A stretch of 64,000 bases of DNA from positions 186,001-250,000 of the forward strand of contig JAJIRX010000906.1 of NCBI GenBank assembly GCA_023853785.1. The letters are read 5' to 3'. A model generated the notes under the pieces. The model worked only from the letters and a program-made list of their open reading frames with translations, was not told where the DNA came from and made no database searches. Positions 36,250-47,690 of this stretch are shown piece after piece; positions within the stretch are counted from its first letter, which is position 1, and each line of letters begins with the position of its first letter. The stretch comes from Psilocybe azurescens (taxonomy: Eukaryota > Basidiomycota > Agaricomycetes > Agaricales > Agrocybaceae). Position numbers and translations under genes: made by a program.

Positions 36250-38354
36250 AACTTCAAACATATATCACGCATACTAAAGATATCTTTGAAGAGTCTTATG
36301 CTGCATGCCAGCTGTATCATCGGCCGATATCGGTCAACATTCGAGTGCCTTGCATCGAATAGCATCACTCTCGTATGATTGAGGCTTTAGAAGCCTCAAA
36401 GGGCGCAGGTTCGTTTTTTAAAATGGAAAGCGATTAAAGTAGGAAAATCGGGCATATAAGGTGCGCATGACACTTCGTAAAATTACATAGACATAAAGAG
36501 ACCAATCTGAATAAACAAGATGTCATCAGTTCACAAATCGAAAACAGGTTTCAAAAGGTGTAATCCCTCAGACAAAGATAAAGTTGTCCTTCATGAATGT
36601 TCGGACATATGCTTGTTCTTTTTAAATCATCGTAGGGAAAGGAAAGAAGGGGAAACGGGCAGGGTGAAAAGAGTGACACTTACCATGTACACGTTTATTT
36701 CAGGACTTCTTTACCACTACCACTCCATCGACACAAACAACAAAGCCATAAACTATAGTTGTACCTATTGAAGAGATTTAATTAGCATCTTTGAAAAATG
36801 CGCACGGATCCAAAGGAAATGGAAAGTAAAAGGCTCAGTTGGTGATGCATGTTACGAGTGTGGTTCATCGAAAAACGTCACCGTCTCGAGAAATGGAAAA
36901 TATCATCAACGCCAGCAGCTGGGAAACGCGAACTCACCATTGGAAAAACCCTTCCCCCGAGCACAATAAAGGGCGTGGAAGGAAGATGGGAGGAATTGGC
37001 GAATGGTGATTGCGCCAAGCTTTGTACGCTGGAAATTTTTGGAATTTAAGCTCCGTTTGATTGAGCCGTGTTTGTTTGTTCGTCGGAGATTAAACATAAC
37101 TGTACAGTTTGCCTTATAAGCCCCGGCTCGATTTTCCTTGTTTTCTTTTGTTCCTCTCAGCCACGTCGAGCTCGACTTTTCTTGTGAGTACGCATTTCTT
37201 TTGCCTTTAGGTTCTCCATGAGACCATTACTTTTGTGATGACTATCTCAGTTCTGCTTCCGAACGAGAGCAATCAACCTCTTGTGGACAACACTGTTTTA
37301 CCAAAAATTCTTCTGACCCTCTACTGCCGTATTCTTGAGCTTTCAGGCCCTTACTGACATATTCTCCATTCAGGTTTGTATCATATCCACGTTCGAATGT
37401 AGGGAGTTAGTGGCGGTGTATGTAAATAAATACCAACTGGTGAGCGAATTCTCCCCTATTATGCCAGTAGGACGAAAAAAGTTCATCCATTCGTTGAAGT
37501 ACCCTTCATCTGTCGAGTTCTCTGGCTGCCCTGATTTCGATCGGGGTTCTGCACGTCTATCTCGTTTTGGGATAGTTGTGAAGGCTCGGGGCTTGGATTA
37601 GTGATGGGGAAAATGAAAATCACGGCTTCTCTGATTTTCTTTCTCATTTCGTGTTCAATTATACGAATAAATTGCTTATGCATTCTTGTCTCTTTCATAG
37701 ATCCTATACATATTAATTATACCCACGTGGCCTGACGTTCAATGTTATTCTCTTCATGTTCTTCCTTGCCTATCGCTCACATGCTAAGTCCTCAGTCGTG
37801 CAACGGCGGGGAAGTAATATTACAATATTTTTGCCGATATAGATTTTAAGCTTGCTCTTCATCTAGACGATGAGACCGGCAGTTGAGCTATAACCTCATT
37901 GTTATAAGCTCAGTATGTCTTGCTTATTCATGAGGATCTGCAGCATGACATTCTCACTTGCCCTGGGGGATATACATATGTAAAAAGATGTTTGTTCATT
38001 CGTAAATTATTCTCTATTGCTTTGAAGCGAGTCGAAATTTCTCTGCCGTGCTCGTTATCCGCGGTGGCGGCCCCCAACTAATGTCCTCTGTTCACAGTTG
38101 GTTATCAGATTCGTAAGTACATAAGTCATCTGAAACTAACCGTCTATATTTAGATTCTGTATGCACTCATAAACAGGCTCAGTTTGTGTCTCAGATTCGA
38201 CAGACTTTCCTTCCAAACATCCATCCTTGGTTCCGTTATACCGCACATTTCAAACAGAACCAGCATATCACAGCAAGAGAGGAGCCAGAATGGCAGAACA
38301 AAGCGTAGGAATCAACAAGAATCCAGATCCTGAGGCAACACGGCACCATGAGCC
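36250..38354. other. Long gap without supportable genes
   Basis: About 2.1 kb. Short frames at 36.5-37.1 and 37.3-37.6 kb are not recognised. Possible splice-like signals (gtgagtacg near 37176) hint at an untranslated transcript, but nothing firm can be called. An upstream ATG at 38290 (MAEQSVG) could be the true start of the next gene if one base is missing near 38354. Confidence 0.4.
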
Positions 38355-39870
38355 ATGCGGGAAGGCGCTTTTCCGCCCCTCAAGGTTGGTAGCATTACCT
38401 TAAAGAATCGCATCACAATGGCTGCTCTCACTAGAAACCGTGCGCAAGGCACCTATCCCAGCGACATTATGAAAGAGTACTACGTTCAACGTGCCGGTGC
38501 TGGCTTGATAGTGTCGGAAGGCATCCTGATCTCTCGTCAAGGGTGCGTCTATTACTCAGGGATCTACGGTAGTTGTATCACATACGGATCGCCACAGAAC
38601 CGAATGGCCCCTAGCTCCAGGACTTTGGGATGACCAGCACGTCGCAGGTTGGAAAAAATCACTGATGCAGTGCACGAAGCAGGCACCCACATGTATGCTC
38701 AGGTATGTCGTGGCGATTTGTGATCAACGAAGTGGCTGTTTGAGATCACGGCCTAGCTTTGGCACACAGGACGTACCTCTCATCCTGATGTCCCTGAGCA
38801 AAAGCTTGCTGGAGCGGTATGCCCGATATTTAATACAGAGGATTGCATTCGTTGACGAAGTGGTTATTTGAAGCCCGTGTACGCTCCTTCTGCGATTAGC
38901 GCCCGAGGCGGAAAGTTCCGTCAGCTTCCAGGGGCTCCGGGATATGTTACCGTGAGTGTCCCTTCTACCTCCATGTTTCTATTTAACCCTCAATGATTTA
39001 TTAAGCCCACTGCCATCGACGACCCTTGGGTCATTGTGAAGCAATACAAACATGCTGCTGTTAATGCAAAAAGGCTGGTTTTGACGGCGTCGAACGTACG
39101 TTTGCGGCATTCTAATTCAATCTGTGATGATGACGATGACAAGTTTACAGTCCATGGTGCAAATGGCTATCTTGTGGCCCAGTTCCTCGATAACAACTCC
39201 AACAAGCGCTTAGATCAATGGGGTGGCAGTGTTGAGAATCGATGCCGATTTGGGCTCGAGGTTCTAAAGGTTCTTGTGGAGGTTTTGGATCTGATGTTAG
39301 CGTTAAAATCAGCCCTTGTGGAGGATACAATGATGTCGGGTAGGTAAATGTCTTTTGGAGAACAGTGTTGTTTCTGATGTATTTAACAGGATGCCACTTC
39401 AAGAAACTCTCGACACCTTTTCTTACTTCATCACTGAGGCGGAAAAGTTGAATCTTGCATACTTTACTCTGGTGCGCTACGCAGAGGCATTTGATGTCGT
39501 GCTCGACGGTATGTCTCTTTCGTTCAATATCAAAGCATTTTGAAAATCGTAGGCGTTGACACCAATGATTGATGAAGGTAAACGCCGATCCACCAAGTTT
39601 GATGTCCTCGACGCGTTCAGGCCTTACATCAAGAAGGCAAAGCTCTTTCTCAACGCGGGTGTTACCCCGGAGGAAGGCTCCGAGCTCGTAGAAGCTGGCA
39701 AGGTTGACGCTATCGTCATTGGGTTTAATTATGTCACCCATCCTGACGTCGCGCAGCGGGTGTTCCATAACATTCCGCTCAACAATGTCCCTGATATTAA
39801 GCACATGCAGACCAAGGGCGACGCTGATTGGAGCACCGGGTATACTGACTATCCAACCGCGGTTGCGTAA
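38355..39870 (+). CDS. NADH:flavin oxidoreductase, old yellow enzyme family
   Basis: FMN-dependent ene-reductase in TIM-barrel form; reduces activated C=C bonds with NAD(P)H. Motifs in order: FPPLKVGSITLKNRITMAALTRNRA, MKEYYVQRAGAGLIVSEG, EAGTHMYAQLWHTGRTSHP, VYAPSAIS, AGFDGVELHGANGYLVAQFLD and NKRLDQWGGSVENR. The HGANGYL motif contains the flavin/substrate-site His and Asn; the near-universal HGAHGYL variant has a second His, so this is the H/N type. The C-terminus reads KKAKLFLNAGVTPEEGSELVEAGKVDAIVIGFNYVTHPD. At least three frame changes fit single-base losses: A-run 38653-38658, A-run 39068-39072 and T-run 39283-39286. A further possible slip lies near 39552. Introns are short and canonical. 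Confidence 0.85.
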
Positions 39871-40822
39871 ATACGCGCCGAAGTCCTTTCTAGCGTCAGA
39901 TATAACTTGTAATCATGATTTAGTTAGCATACGAAGCATTCGTGTTGGCTCGTCCAGTTGAGAGACCAATCTTATGAATGAAACTATGTTGAATAATGTT
40001 TGAATGCTTTCCTAATTGGGTGTTACGGTAACTCTTTGTGTCTCTCTAAGGTCAACTCAATTACGGAAAGGATTCAATATACAACGATTACGCCCAATTG
40101 ATGGATGGGTGAGGTTAGTTTTGTGTTACTCTTTTACGGAATTTTATGATAGCCCAGGGTATAGCCCCTTGATGTCGCTTACTTTGCCGCCGTATTATTG
40201 CGTCGCGATAAACTGCCAGAAGGTTACCGGCCGGACCGTTTGCCCAACTCTTAGAGACTAACTATGGAGAACGACCTTGTCGATTACACGCCATTCTTTG
40301 CGACGGCAATCTCTCCTTCCATCATCTCAAATGCCCGGGTCTCTTAGTTTCCGAATCTTACTAGCCACTGTACTAGATCTATATCAACAGGTTTGAAAGG
40401 TAAAGGCAAGGTGACAAAAAATAGATTTTTGAATGACTTTCTAGTCGGGTGTCCTGGACTCTCCTAGATTACATGTGCTCGGCAAATATCCGGTGCACCC
40501 ATTTAACGGCATTAATCCACACTGGATCCGTTTGACATCAAGAACGAGGCAGGATATCGCTAGATATTTCACTGTCCACATAAGCACGAGTGATGCCACG
40601 CCAATTTACTTACTTCATACTTCCGCCTAAGCAGATGGGTGGTAGTATGAATCAGGGGTCGACTCCGTACCAAATGTTTTTCCACGAATCTCGGCATAAC
40701 CAACTGAATATTAGACAAGTATGGCGGGTCAGGGGGAGTCACACTGAGTTTATGAAGGACATGTCTGGGAATAAAGAGGTTTACTTTGTCGCCGCCTATT
40801 TACATGAGCAGTGAGGCTCCTG
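39871..40822. other. Intergenic region
   Basis: About 950 nt between the old yellow enzyme and a small secreted protein gene. A short frame at 40590-40814 has no recognised match. Nothing else is seen. Confidence 0.45.
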
Positions 40823-40830
40823 TATAAATA
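40823..40830 (+). promoter_or_regulatory. TATA box (TATAAATA)
   Basis: Lies 51-58 nt upstream of the ATG at 40881. It is flanked by the short inverted arms ggctc and gagcc (about 40815 and 40833), which place the TATA box in the loop of a small potential hairpin. Confidence 0.4.
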
Positions 40831-40880
40831 GAGAGCCAAAAACGAATCAAAAAATATCGGAAATCAACGGTACATTCGCC

Positions 40881-41308
40881 ATGCTCTCCAAAATCTTCTT
40901 CACTTCGGTCGTTTGCGTTGCTATGCTTACAATATCTGCCCAAGCACTAGATACCATCGTTGCATACAGTAACACGGACTGTACCGGCACCGCTGGAGAT
41001 TCATTCAATTGCGATGGTAGCTGCCATTCGTTCACCGGAAAGCAGTCTTCGTTGGTGAGATGCAGGAATTTCTTATAGCTCGGATTATTTGATGTATTGA
41101 CATCGGTCGTCGCAATTAGATTAGCGGATCAGTTGCCACTCATGTTGTGGCATACTACTCGGCAGCAGGGTGCACAGGCCAAACGAATGCCTGGATTCAA
41201 ATTGCAGGCCGTTGCCAAGCTCCTGGTGGTTCCTTCACTCCCTGTCCTACTTATGCTCTCAGCAGGGTCTGTAGACCTACTCTCCTTTTATACATCCAAG
41301 CTTCGTAA
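40881..41308 (+). CDS. Small secreted cysteine-containing protein
   Basis: Unknown function, effector-like in shape. A signal peptide covers about residues 1-22 (MLSKIFFTSVVCVAMLTISA). The mature part begins LDTIVAYSNTDCTGTAGDSFNCDGSCHSFTG. After an intron near 41056-41124 a second, similar unit appears (VVAYYSAAGCTGQTNAWIQIAGRCQ), so the protein seems built of two related C-x-G modules. The join between exons is one base out of frame, which fits the other single-base losses in this window. The 3' end is uncertain: the frame stops at 41308, but a strong donor (gtaagt, 41306) and an acceptor near 41366 could extend it by one exon. Confidence 0.5.
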
Positions 41309-41908
41309 GTGCAGTTCCCTAATCTATTCCATGTCGCCCTCGTTTTCGTCACTTTTACTCGCAGTTCATTGATCACTGACGATTATGTATTAAGAATCTC
41401 TCCTCATACATCAGCAACAATGTCTCCTTGTTAAAACTATGGCAATATTCCGTAGAATTACTCGTGTGCCATAAAATTGAAATTGAAAGAAATGTACATG
41501 CATTTTTACAAAACTTCGCGCGCGCCATTTGTTAAATGCGAAGCCCAGAAATAAAGACTCGGCCGAATTTTCGGGTGCGATAAGCGCTCAAAAATGTCTA
41601 GACTTTCTCACGCATCGACATAAAAGCATATATGCTTATTGGATACTTGCATGTTGCCTACGAAGATACAAGCAGCAGTGCAGGGCTTCTTCATGGAGTA
41701 CGTCGTTTTTCAGATAGTATATGTACCAGTCATGAATTGCAGCTTGTTTGGTTTTAGTTTAGTTGACGATGGTCGTCCAAACGATGACTAAGGAAAGTGC
41801 CACGTTCATAAGCTTGAATTTCTTATTCCACCTCGCCCATATCTTTTTCTTTTTGTTTCTCCTTCCACTCTTTCTCATATTCCCTCCCCTTCCCCATCTG
41901 AGCTCGAG
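41309..41908. other. Intergenic region
   Basis: 600 nt of AT-rich sequence with a cgcgcgcg-like patch near 41517-41525 and a pyrimidine-rich stretch just before the next ATG (about 41840-41890). No gene seen. Confidence 0.5.
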
Positions 41909-43466
41909 ATGAGTCCTGTGCTTGCCCTTGGACAACTGGTTTTGTTTTCTGCCAGTCAAAATATCATGGACGTATCCAAGCTTGTTGTCAAGATCGTCTT
42001 CGGCGCGGGTCTGGCTTTTCTCGTGCGACTCACAGAGAATCGCATTGGCTATCAGTTCCATTTCCCCAAATCTATAGGTGGACCTCCCCTCAGAGACGAT
42101 ATTGCGCCATGCTATTATCCACCTATATTGGAGGATCCCACACCACTGGTCTTTGAAACGAAGCTCCCCGCCGTTCAGGTTTCTCGTGAAGCTTTCAATC
42201 TAACGGCGAGGCATGGCGGAGCGCAGCTTGAGTTGTTTCAAAATGAATATGTCATGGCGGGCTTCATCGGGGTGTTGATTTGCTCGTTATTGGCTATCAT
42301 CCCTGCAACGCTCATGCTCTCTAGCTCGCACAAATCAAAGCAACAATTGGAAACACAACCACTGGCTTCGAGAAGGCATTTACGGGCGTTTACGCTTGGG
42401 AAGGAGGCCTCACTCCACACGGTTCTTGCTGGCTCATCGGACAGCTCACGGCAGCCAAGAGACCATTCTCCTTCTCTGCCTGGTGGCTATCCTGGACATT
42501 TTGACATTGCCCCTGGTAGTGAAGATCGAGACATAAATGACTTCCGTAATTATCCATTTTCTCGCTGGGGACCACCGCCTCCGCCACCGCCACCACCTCC
42601 GCCTATGTATACATCTTCTATGTCATTCGACGATAACAGGAATGTGAATTGGCTCTCCCTTCTTTTGCTGCTCCCGGTTCTCATGTTTATCTTGAAACGA
42701 CTCGGGCGTGTCTTGGCCCGGTATATTACGAACAAACGAGATACTTCCTCTACGGAATTACGTATCCGTCCCGCGACCTCTGCTGGTACGTGCGCAAATG
42801 TGATCCCACTTTATGGTCGGAAAGCTCCAACTCGAAGCCGCTTTGTGGAAGCCGCCAGAAACTCGTCCATTGGCCGTTATATCACCACCTTCGTAGGCGT
42901 TACGAACCCGATACCACCTAGTCATCTTATGGGGGCCATTATATCTGGAGTCCGTCTCCTACGGCGGATCCTGAAGGTCATGATACTGATCACTTTTCTG
43001 TTGCACTCTTGCGTCTTGTACATGGTACCTTTGATAACGGTCTGTGTTGCATGGTACTACTTGCCAGATATGATCCTCTCCCTCCTACTGGGCACAGAAA
43101 AGAGACGGGTTAGAACAAGCAACGCATTCCATGTGAGTACCGTGTCTAGTTGACCATCATTCCTCTAAATACGACGTCCTCTCATCCAGAACGAAATGGG
43201 TAACTGTCGACAAAACACCGTTGAAAAAGGCGATGATTTGGAGGATGTCGAGACCACGGTATGCTTACTTATCATTGATGGATCCCTTGGATCTTAAGTG
43301 GCCCATGTAGGTCGTATGCATATTTGACGAGGACAGATCTACCGCAAGGCTCAAGAAAGTCCAGCTTACATGTGGGTCGGCAGACACTCCAGTATCCACT
43401 GGACCGATTGGGCGTCTTCGACGTCTTTCTATGATTCGATATCTTTGTGTTTGGAATGATTTTTGA
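41909..43466 (+). CDS. Multi-pass membrane protein with polyproline tract
   Basis: Function not recognised. Hydrophobic segments occur near residues 20-37 (VVKIVFGAGLAFLV), 113-133 (VMAGFIGVLICSLLAIIPATLML), 252-270 (WLSLLLLLPVLMFIL), and a long pair near 350-390 (ILKVMILITFLLHSCVLYMVPLITVCVAWYYLP), so about four to five membrane spans. Between spans 2 and 3 lies a cytosolic-looking loop with an 11-residue polyproline run (about 42569-42602), a possible SH3, WW or profilin ligand. The start at 41909 gives an N-terminus of ordinary composition. The first exon runs to about 43132; two small exons (near 43190-43258 and 43313-43466) join in frame by canonical introns and end NDF at TGA 43464-43466. 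Confidence 0.65.
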
Positions 43467-44007
43467 AAGTCTGCAGTTCCTTTCTATCTTTTGATTTGTC
43501 GGATGATCCAGGAATGATTTTGAGCTTGACCATATTTTCTTTTGCCTTCGATTTGTTTACGATCTGCTTGTATTGGATTAGTGCATATCTGCGAACATGA
43601 TGTGGTTTCTATTCCAGGGAGAGAAGAGACTCAGAACAACCGGTCCTTCAGGCTTCCAGGAGTAGGTCTGAGTAGGTACTCTCTGTTGAAGAAGTCCGTG
43701 AGAAAATTACAGGTGCCTTAATTGGTCAACCGACGCGCTATTTGGTTATGCTTGGCTAGTCATTGTTTGGCAATATCTATAAGCCAAACAAGGGTATTAC
43801 CGCATTTGGGGAACAATGGTAACAGGGTCTTATTGTACCCTCCACCATCGTTTGTCGAGAACAATTAAGAGGTCGGACCATGCACAATGTCCTCCACACC
43901 GAGTCAGGCTGTGGCCTTTATTCTTGCGAGAATGGCGCTCGGGAATCTCTTTCGCTCTTTCATTCTTACCACCACCTAGACTTTCCGCAGACTAACCGCG
44001 TCTTGCG
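43467..44007. other. Intergenic region and receptor-gene promoter
   Basis: 540 nt. An apparent frame starting at 43880 overlaps the next gene's first exon in a different phase and is rejected. Nothing else seen. Confidence 0.5.
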
Positions 44008-47000
44008 ATGTTTGCGAGTTTATATCCTCTACTGCTATTATATCTGCCCATTACAACATGTGAGTGTAAATTTTAAGGCTCTGGAAAAGATCTTGAAGTG
44101 TAACGTTTTTTTAGTCGGGCAATCAGTACCAGCGGTCCTTTGTATTCCAGACCAATGTCTTCAGGGATATTCAAACACGACAAGTATGTCGTCTTGTTTA
44201 ATTATCACATCGTCTGAAGTCTAGCCTGACAAAATCAACAGTTGGTGTCACACTATCATCTCCTACCACTTCCACGCCCATAAAACTTCTTCCTGGCGTA
44301 TATACTTCCACAACAAATCCACAGCTTCTCCATAATGCCCTCATATCCTCTTCAGCATCAATAGCCACATCCGCGGGATTTGGCAACTCAACCTCATTAA
44401 CTTTACCACTTAATCTCGGTCTGCAATCAGGTGTATCGATCTACTCTGGTTCTCTGTATTCTGGTCAAGCGGCGTTCACCGATCTTCCATCTTCACCTAT
44501 CGTTGGCGCGTCCACGGCTATAGAAGCCAGGGCCATTGGACTGGCCTCGAATGTATGGATCGCTTTGAACGCTGGCGACGCTAGTAACCGCTTCATTGTC
44601 TGGGACCCAGTTCCCGATACTAGTCAGCTACCCCCGGGCTCCCAGGGTTCGCTTTCCTTGACAGACATCCAATCTTCTGCTTGCACCCCAGGTTGTGCGG
44701 CGTCAGGAATTTGCACCTCTTCAGGCACCTGCAAATGCTCGCCTGGGTTTGGTGGAACATCCTGTGAATCCTGCGCCCCCGGGTTCTTTGGACCCAAATG
44801 TCAAGCCTGCCCAGCTAATTGCGATACATGCGACGAGGGCATTACAGGCACAGGCAGATGTTTGAAACCCACTCTTGCCAATGACCCAGCTAAATGCAAT
44901 TGTAAAAATGGGGTTTGTGGGACTAACGGACAGTGTACTTGCAACGCTGGATTTACGACTGGCAACGACGGCACCGCCTGCTCAAAATGTTCGCCCGGCT
45001 TCTTTCAAACTTCCAATGGCGATTGCAAAGGTATGTGGATCACACACATTTAATCGAGGTTCTAGGCTCACATGTATTTAACCATCACTTTAGTTTGCCA
45101 ACTTGGATGTAACCAGTGCTCAGATAGTACAGGAGAGTGCACCCAATGCCAATCCGGCTTCTCCCGAGATAACAACGACTCAACAAAGTGCGACCCACCG
45201 ACGCAGGCCACCAGTGGCGGTCAAATTTGTCCTGATGGCAGCTTTGGAAACGGTGGCCAGTGCACTCGCTGTTCTTCTACATGTCTTACATGCACTGGAG
45301 GCACATCGAACGATTGTGTCATCTGTTCTTCTGGATTGTACACCTTAAACGGCCAATGTGTATCATCTAACAGCGACGGAATTTGCCAGGGAACTGACTT
45401 CATCGCGGACAACAACAAGCATGAATGCGACAGTGAGTTTGTCGCTGTTATCTTCTCTTTGACATCTGCTTAGGTGCTGTCTAGCTTGCGGTGCATCTTG
45501 CACGAAATGCAAACTTCCGAACTTCAGCGTTGCATCAACCGTTGATCAGTTACAGTGCACAGCATGTTTGCCTGGATTCTTCCTTAGCAATGGCAAGTGC
45601 GTCGCGAGTTGTCCTGCTGGGACGACAGTCTCATCACAAGATAATCTCACTTGTATCCGTACGTCGAGTCAATCTATAGTACAATCCTAAGTGCTAATGC
45701 GATTCTTAAATTTAGCCTGCGACCCGTCATGTACCACATGCGCTGGATCTTCGACATTCTGTCTCTCATGCCCCAACAATCAGCTAGCGTCCGGAGGCAA
45801 ATGCGTACAGAGTTGTCCATCGAACACCTTCTCCTCGTCAGGTGCTTGCCTAACATGCCACCCCGATTGCGCGAGCTGCACGGGAGGTTCATTCAACCAA
45901 TGCACGAGCTGTTCTTCCAGCAGGCCTGTCCTAACCAATGGACGGTGCTTGCCGACCTGCAGCAAATCGGAATGGTTCGACACCGTCTCGTCTACATGCC
46001 AACCATGTGATTCAACGTGCGCGAGCTGTACAGGCCGAGGATCTAGCAGCTGCCTTTCGTGCTCGAGTTCCACTCAAGTCCTCCGTGGGGGATCGTGCCA
46101 GGCTGCGAATTGCCAAGGCAATCCGAACGTCGTTCCAGGGCTCGGTGTATGCTTATCGGAACTCGTCGTGCAGACCCGTCCGTCGACGGCTCCGCCTCTA
46201 CCGACGATCACGGGCATCGACACTCCGACAACAGTGGTCAAGTCCGGCAGGCTGGAGTGGTGGCAGATCCTGCTGATGGCGCTGGGCTGCGCGTTCATTT
46301 TCCTCGTCATTGTCTGGCTGTTCCGCAGAAGACAGAAGAAGAAGCGTGCGCAGAAGACGGCGCTGTTCTCGGCTGGGGTGGCGGTTAATCGCGGGCCGAC
46401 AAGCTGGCGGTGGAGACTCATCCGGTTTGGGGAGAAGCTGTTTGGGCACAGACGCAGTCACAAGGCGCAGCCTACGATCGTGCATATGGGGCCTCTAGGC
46501 TACCAGCAGGAGAGCGAACACTCTATGCTGCTGAAGATGCGCGCTGCGGAGGAGGCGACGACGGCGTACCACCCACCTAATACGCCTCAACGGCCCCCTC
46601 GCCCATCGACCGAGGATGTGGATATGATCGACCTGATCGGGTCGTACAATATGCCGGAGGAGCCTCGACGCACGACGTATTACTTCACACACAATAATCG
46701 GAGCGCGGGCAACGTAAACCACCAGCACCAGCACTCCGCGGCGGCGCGACACTCGATCAGCGACGATAGCAGTCAATTTTCGGAACCCTCGATTTATTCG
46801 CAAATGACGGGGGCACCGCGACGCGTGCCGGACCCTCGCCAACCGGTGAAAGATTCGACGTCGCGCTGGTCGGCGGCTACGTTCGATTTGACGGAGCTGA
46901 AGAAAAATCGAGGAATCCATTCCGGAAATGAGATCTTCCCTTTCTGTCTCTGTCTCTCTTGCTCTTTTCTTTATTCTTATTCTTTTCTTTTTCATCCCTT

Positions 47001-47013
47001 GCATTTTTATTAA
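44008..47013 (+). CDS. Receptor-shaped single-pass membrane protein with EGF-like and furin-like cysteine repeats
   Basis: Unknown ligand and function; the cell-surface location is inferred. A short first exon (44008-44059) encodes a signal peptide (MFASLYPLLLLYLP...) and joins in phase to exon 2 at 44115. An N-terminal domain of about 190 residues follows. Then come EGF-like modules (CTPGCAASGICTSSGTCKCSPGFGGTSCESC) and many furin-like CxxC repeats (CDPSCTTCAG, CHPDCASCTGG, CDSTCASCTGRGSSSC). A membrane span near 46255-46320 (WWQILLMALGCAFIFLVIVWLF) is followed by a basic stop-transfer RRRQKKKR and a cytosolic tail of about 220 residues without a kinase domain. One frame slip near 45472 (before CLACGASCTKC) fits a missing T. 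The last ~35 residues are read from pyrimidine-rich DNA, so the real stop may be earlier. Confidence 0.78.
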
Positions 47014-47690
47014 TCATCGCTTTTTTTCTTCGTTTTCCTTATTGCTTTTTATTGATCATCTTTTTCTCTCTAATTTCCCCCTCCCTTCTATCATGCTCTT
47101 TTGTTCTTTATCTCGCACGACTCGACTCGACACGCACATACCTCACGACTCACGCCATGCAATGTATGATCACGGACAAGGACACTCTAACAATCATCAT
47201 CTCTTTTTATCACTCACTATCCATCATCAACCACCCATGCATACATACCCCACAAGGATCTCTGACGCTGTATAACACACTTCCTTTGTTCCTTTATAGC
47301 CGCCTTTATGTAGCTTTAGCCATTAGTATAGTCGTATGTACGGACATTTTTTATTAATTGACACACCTTAGATTCAAGTTAAACAAGCGTTTTGCCGTTT
47401 CATTTTTTCCCAGATTATGGTGGATCATAAGTACTTCCAAGAGAGCGTTGCCAATAAGACGCTGTAAGAATCATCGTGTAAATTGAAAGTATGTATAACT
47501 AAAGACTAAAGATGAGTATGTACATGGGTGGGGTATATATCTAATGTTTGTGAGAGTCAGGATGATTGTTGATAAGTTCTATGAGTGTTGAGTGATAGAG
47601 TCGGTCCAACAAGCGTTAGTAAATCGATATGTATGTGACATAAGTAGTAATAAATAATGAAGATCCATGAATGAGTAGATTGATTTGCGT
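47014..47690. other. Convergent 3' flanks with pyrimidine-rich tract
   Basis: From about 46930 to 47110 the plus strand is strongly C/T-rich (tctctgtctc, cttttcttt), which overlaps the end of the receptor gene and looks like its 3' UTR. No gene is seen up to the stop of the minus-strand glycosyltransferase. Confidence 0.5.

Noticed and set aside
43880..44224. Longer alternative first exon for the EGF/furin-like gene
   Set aside because: Its phase does not join exon 2; the ATG at 44008 gives a signal peptide and the correct phase.
46495..47004. Minus-strand open frame of 169 codons
   Set aside because: Arg-rich antisense reading of the receptor's cytosolic tail.
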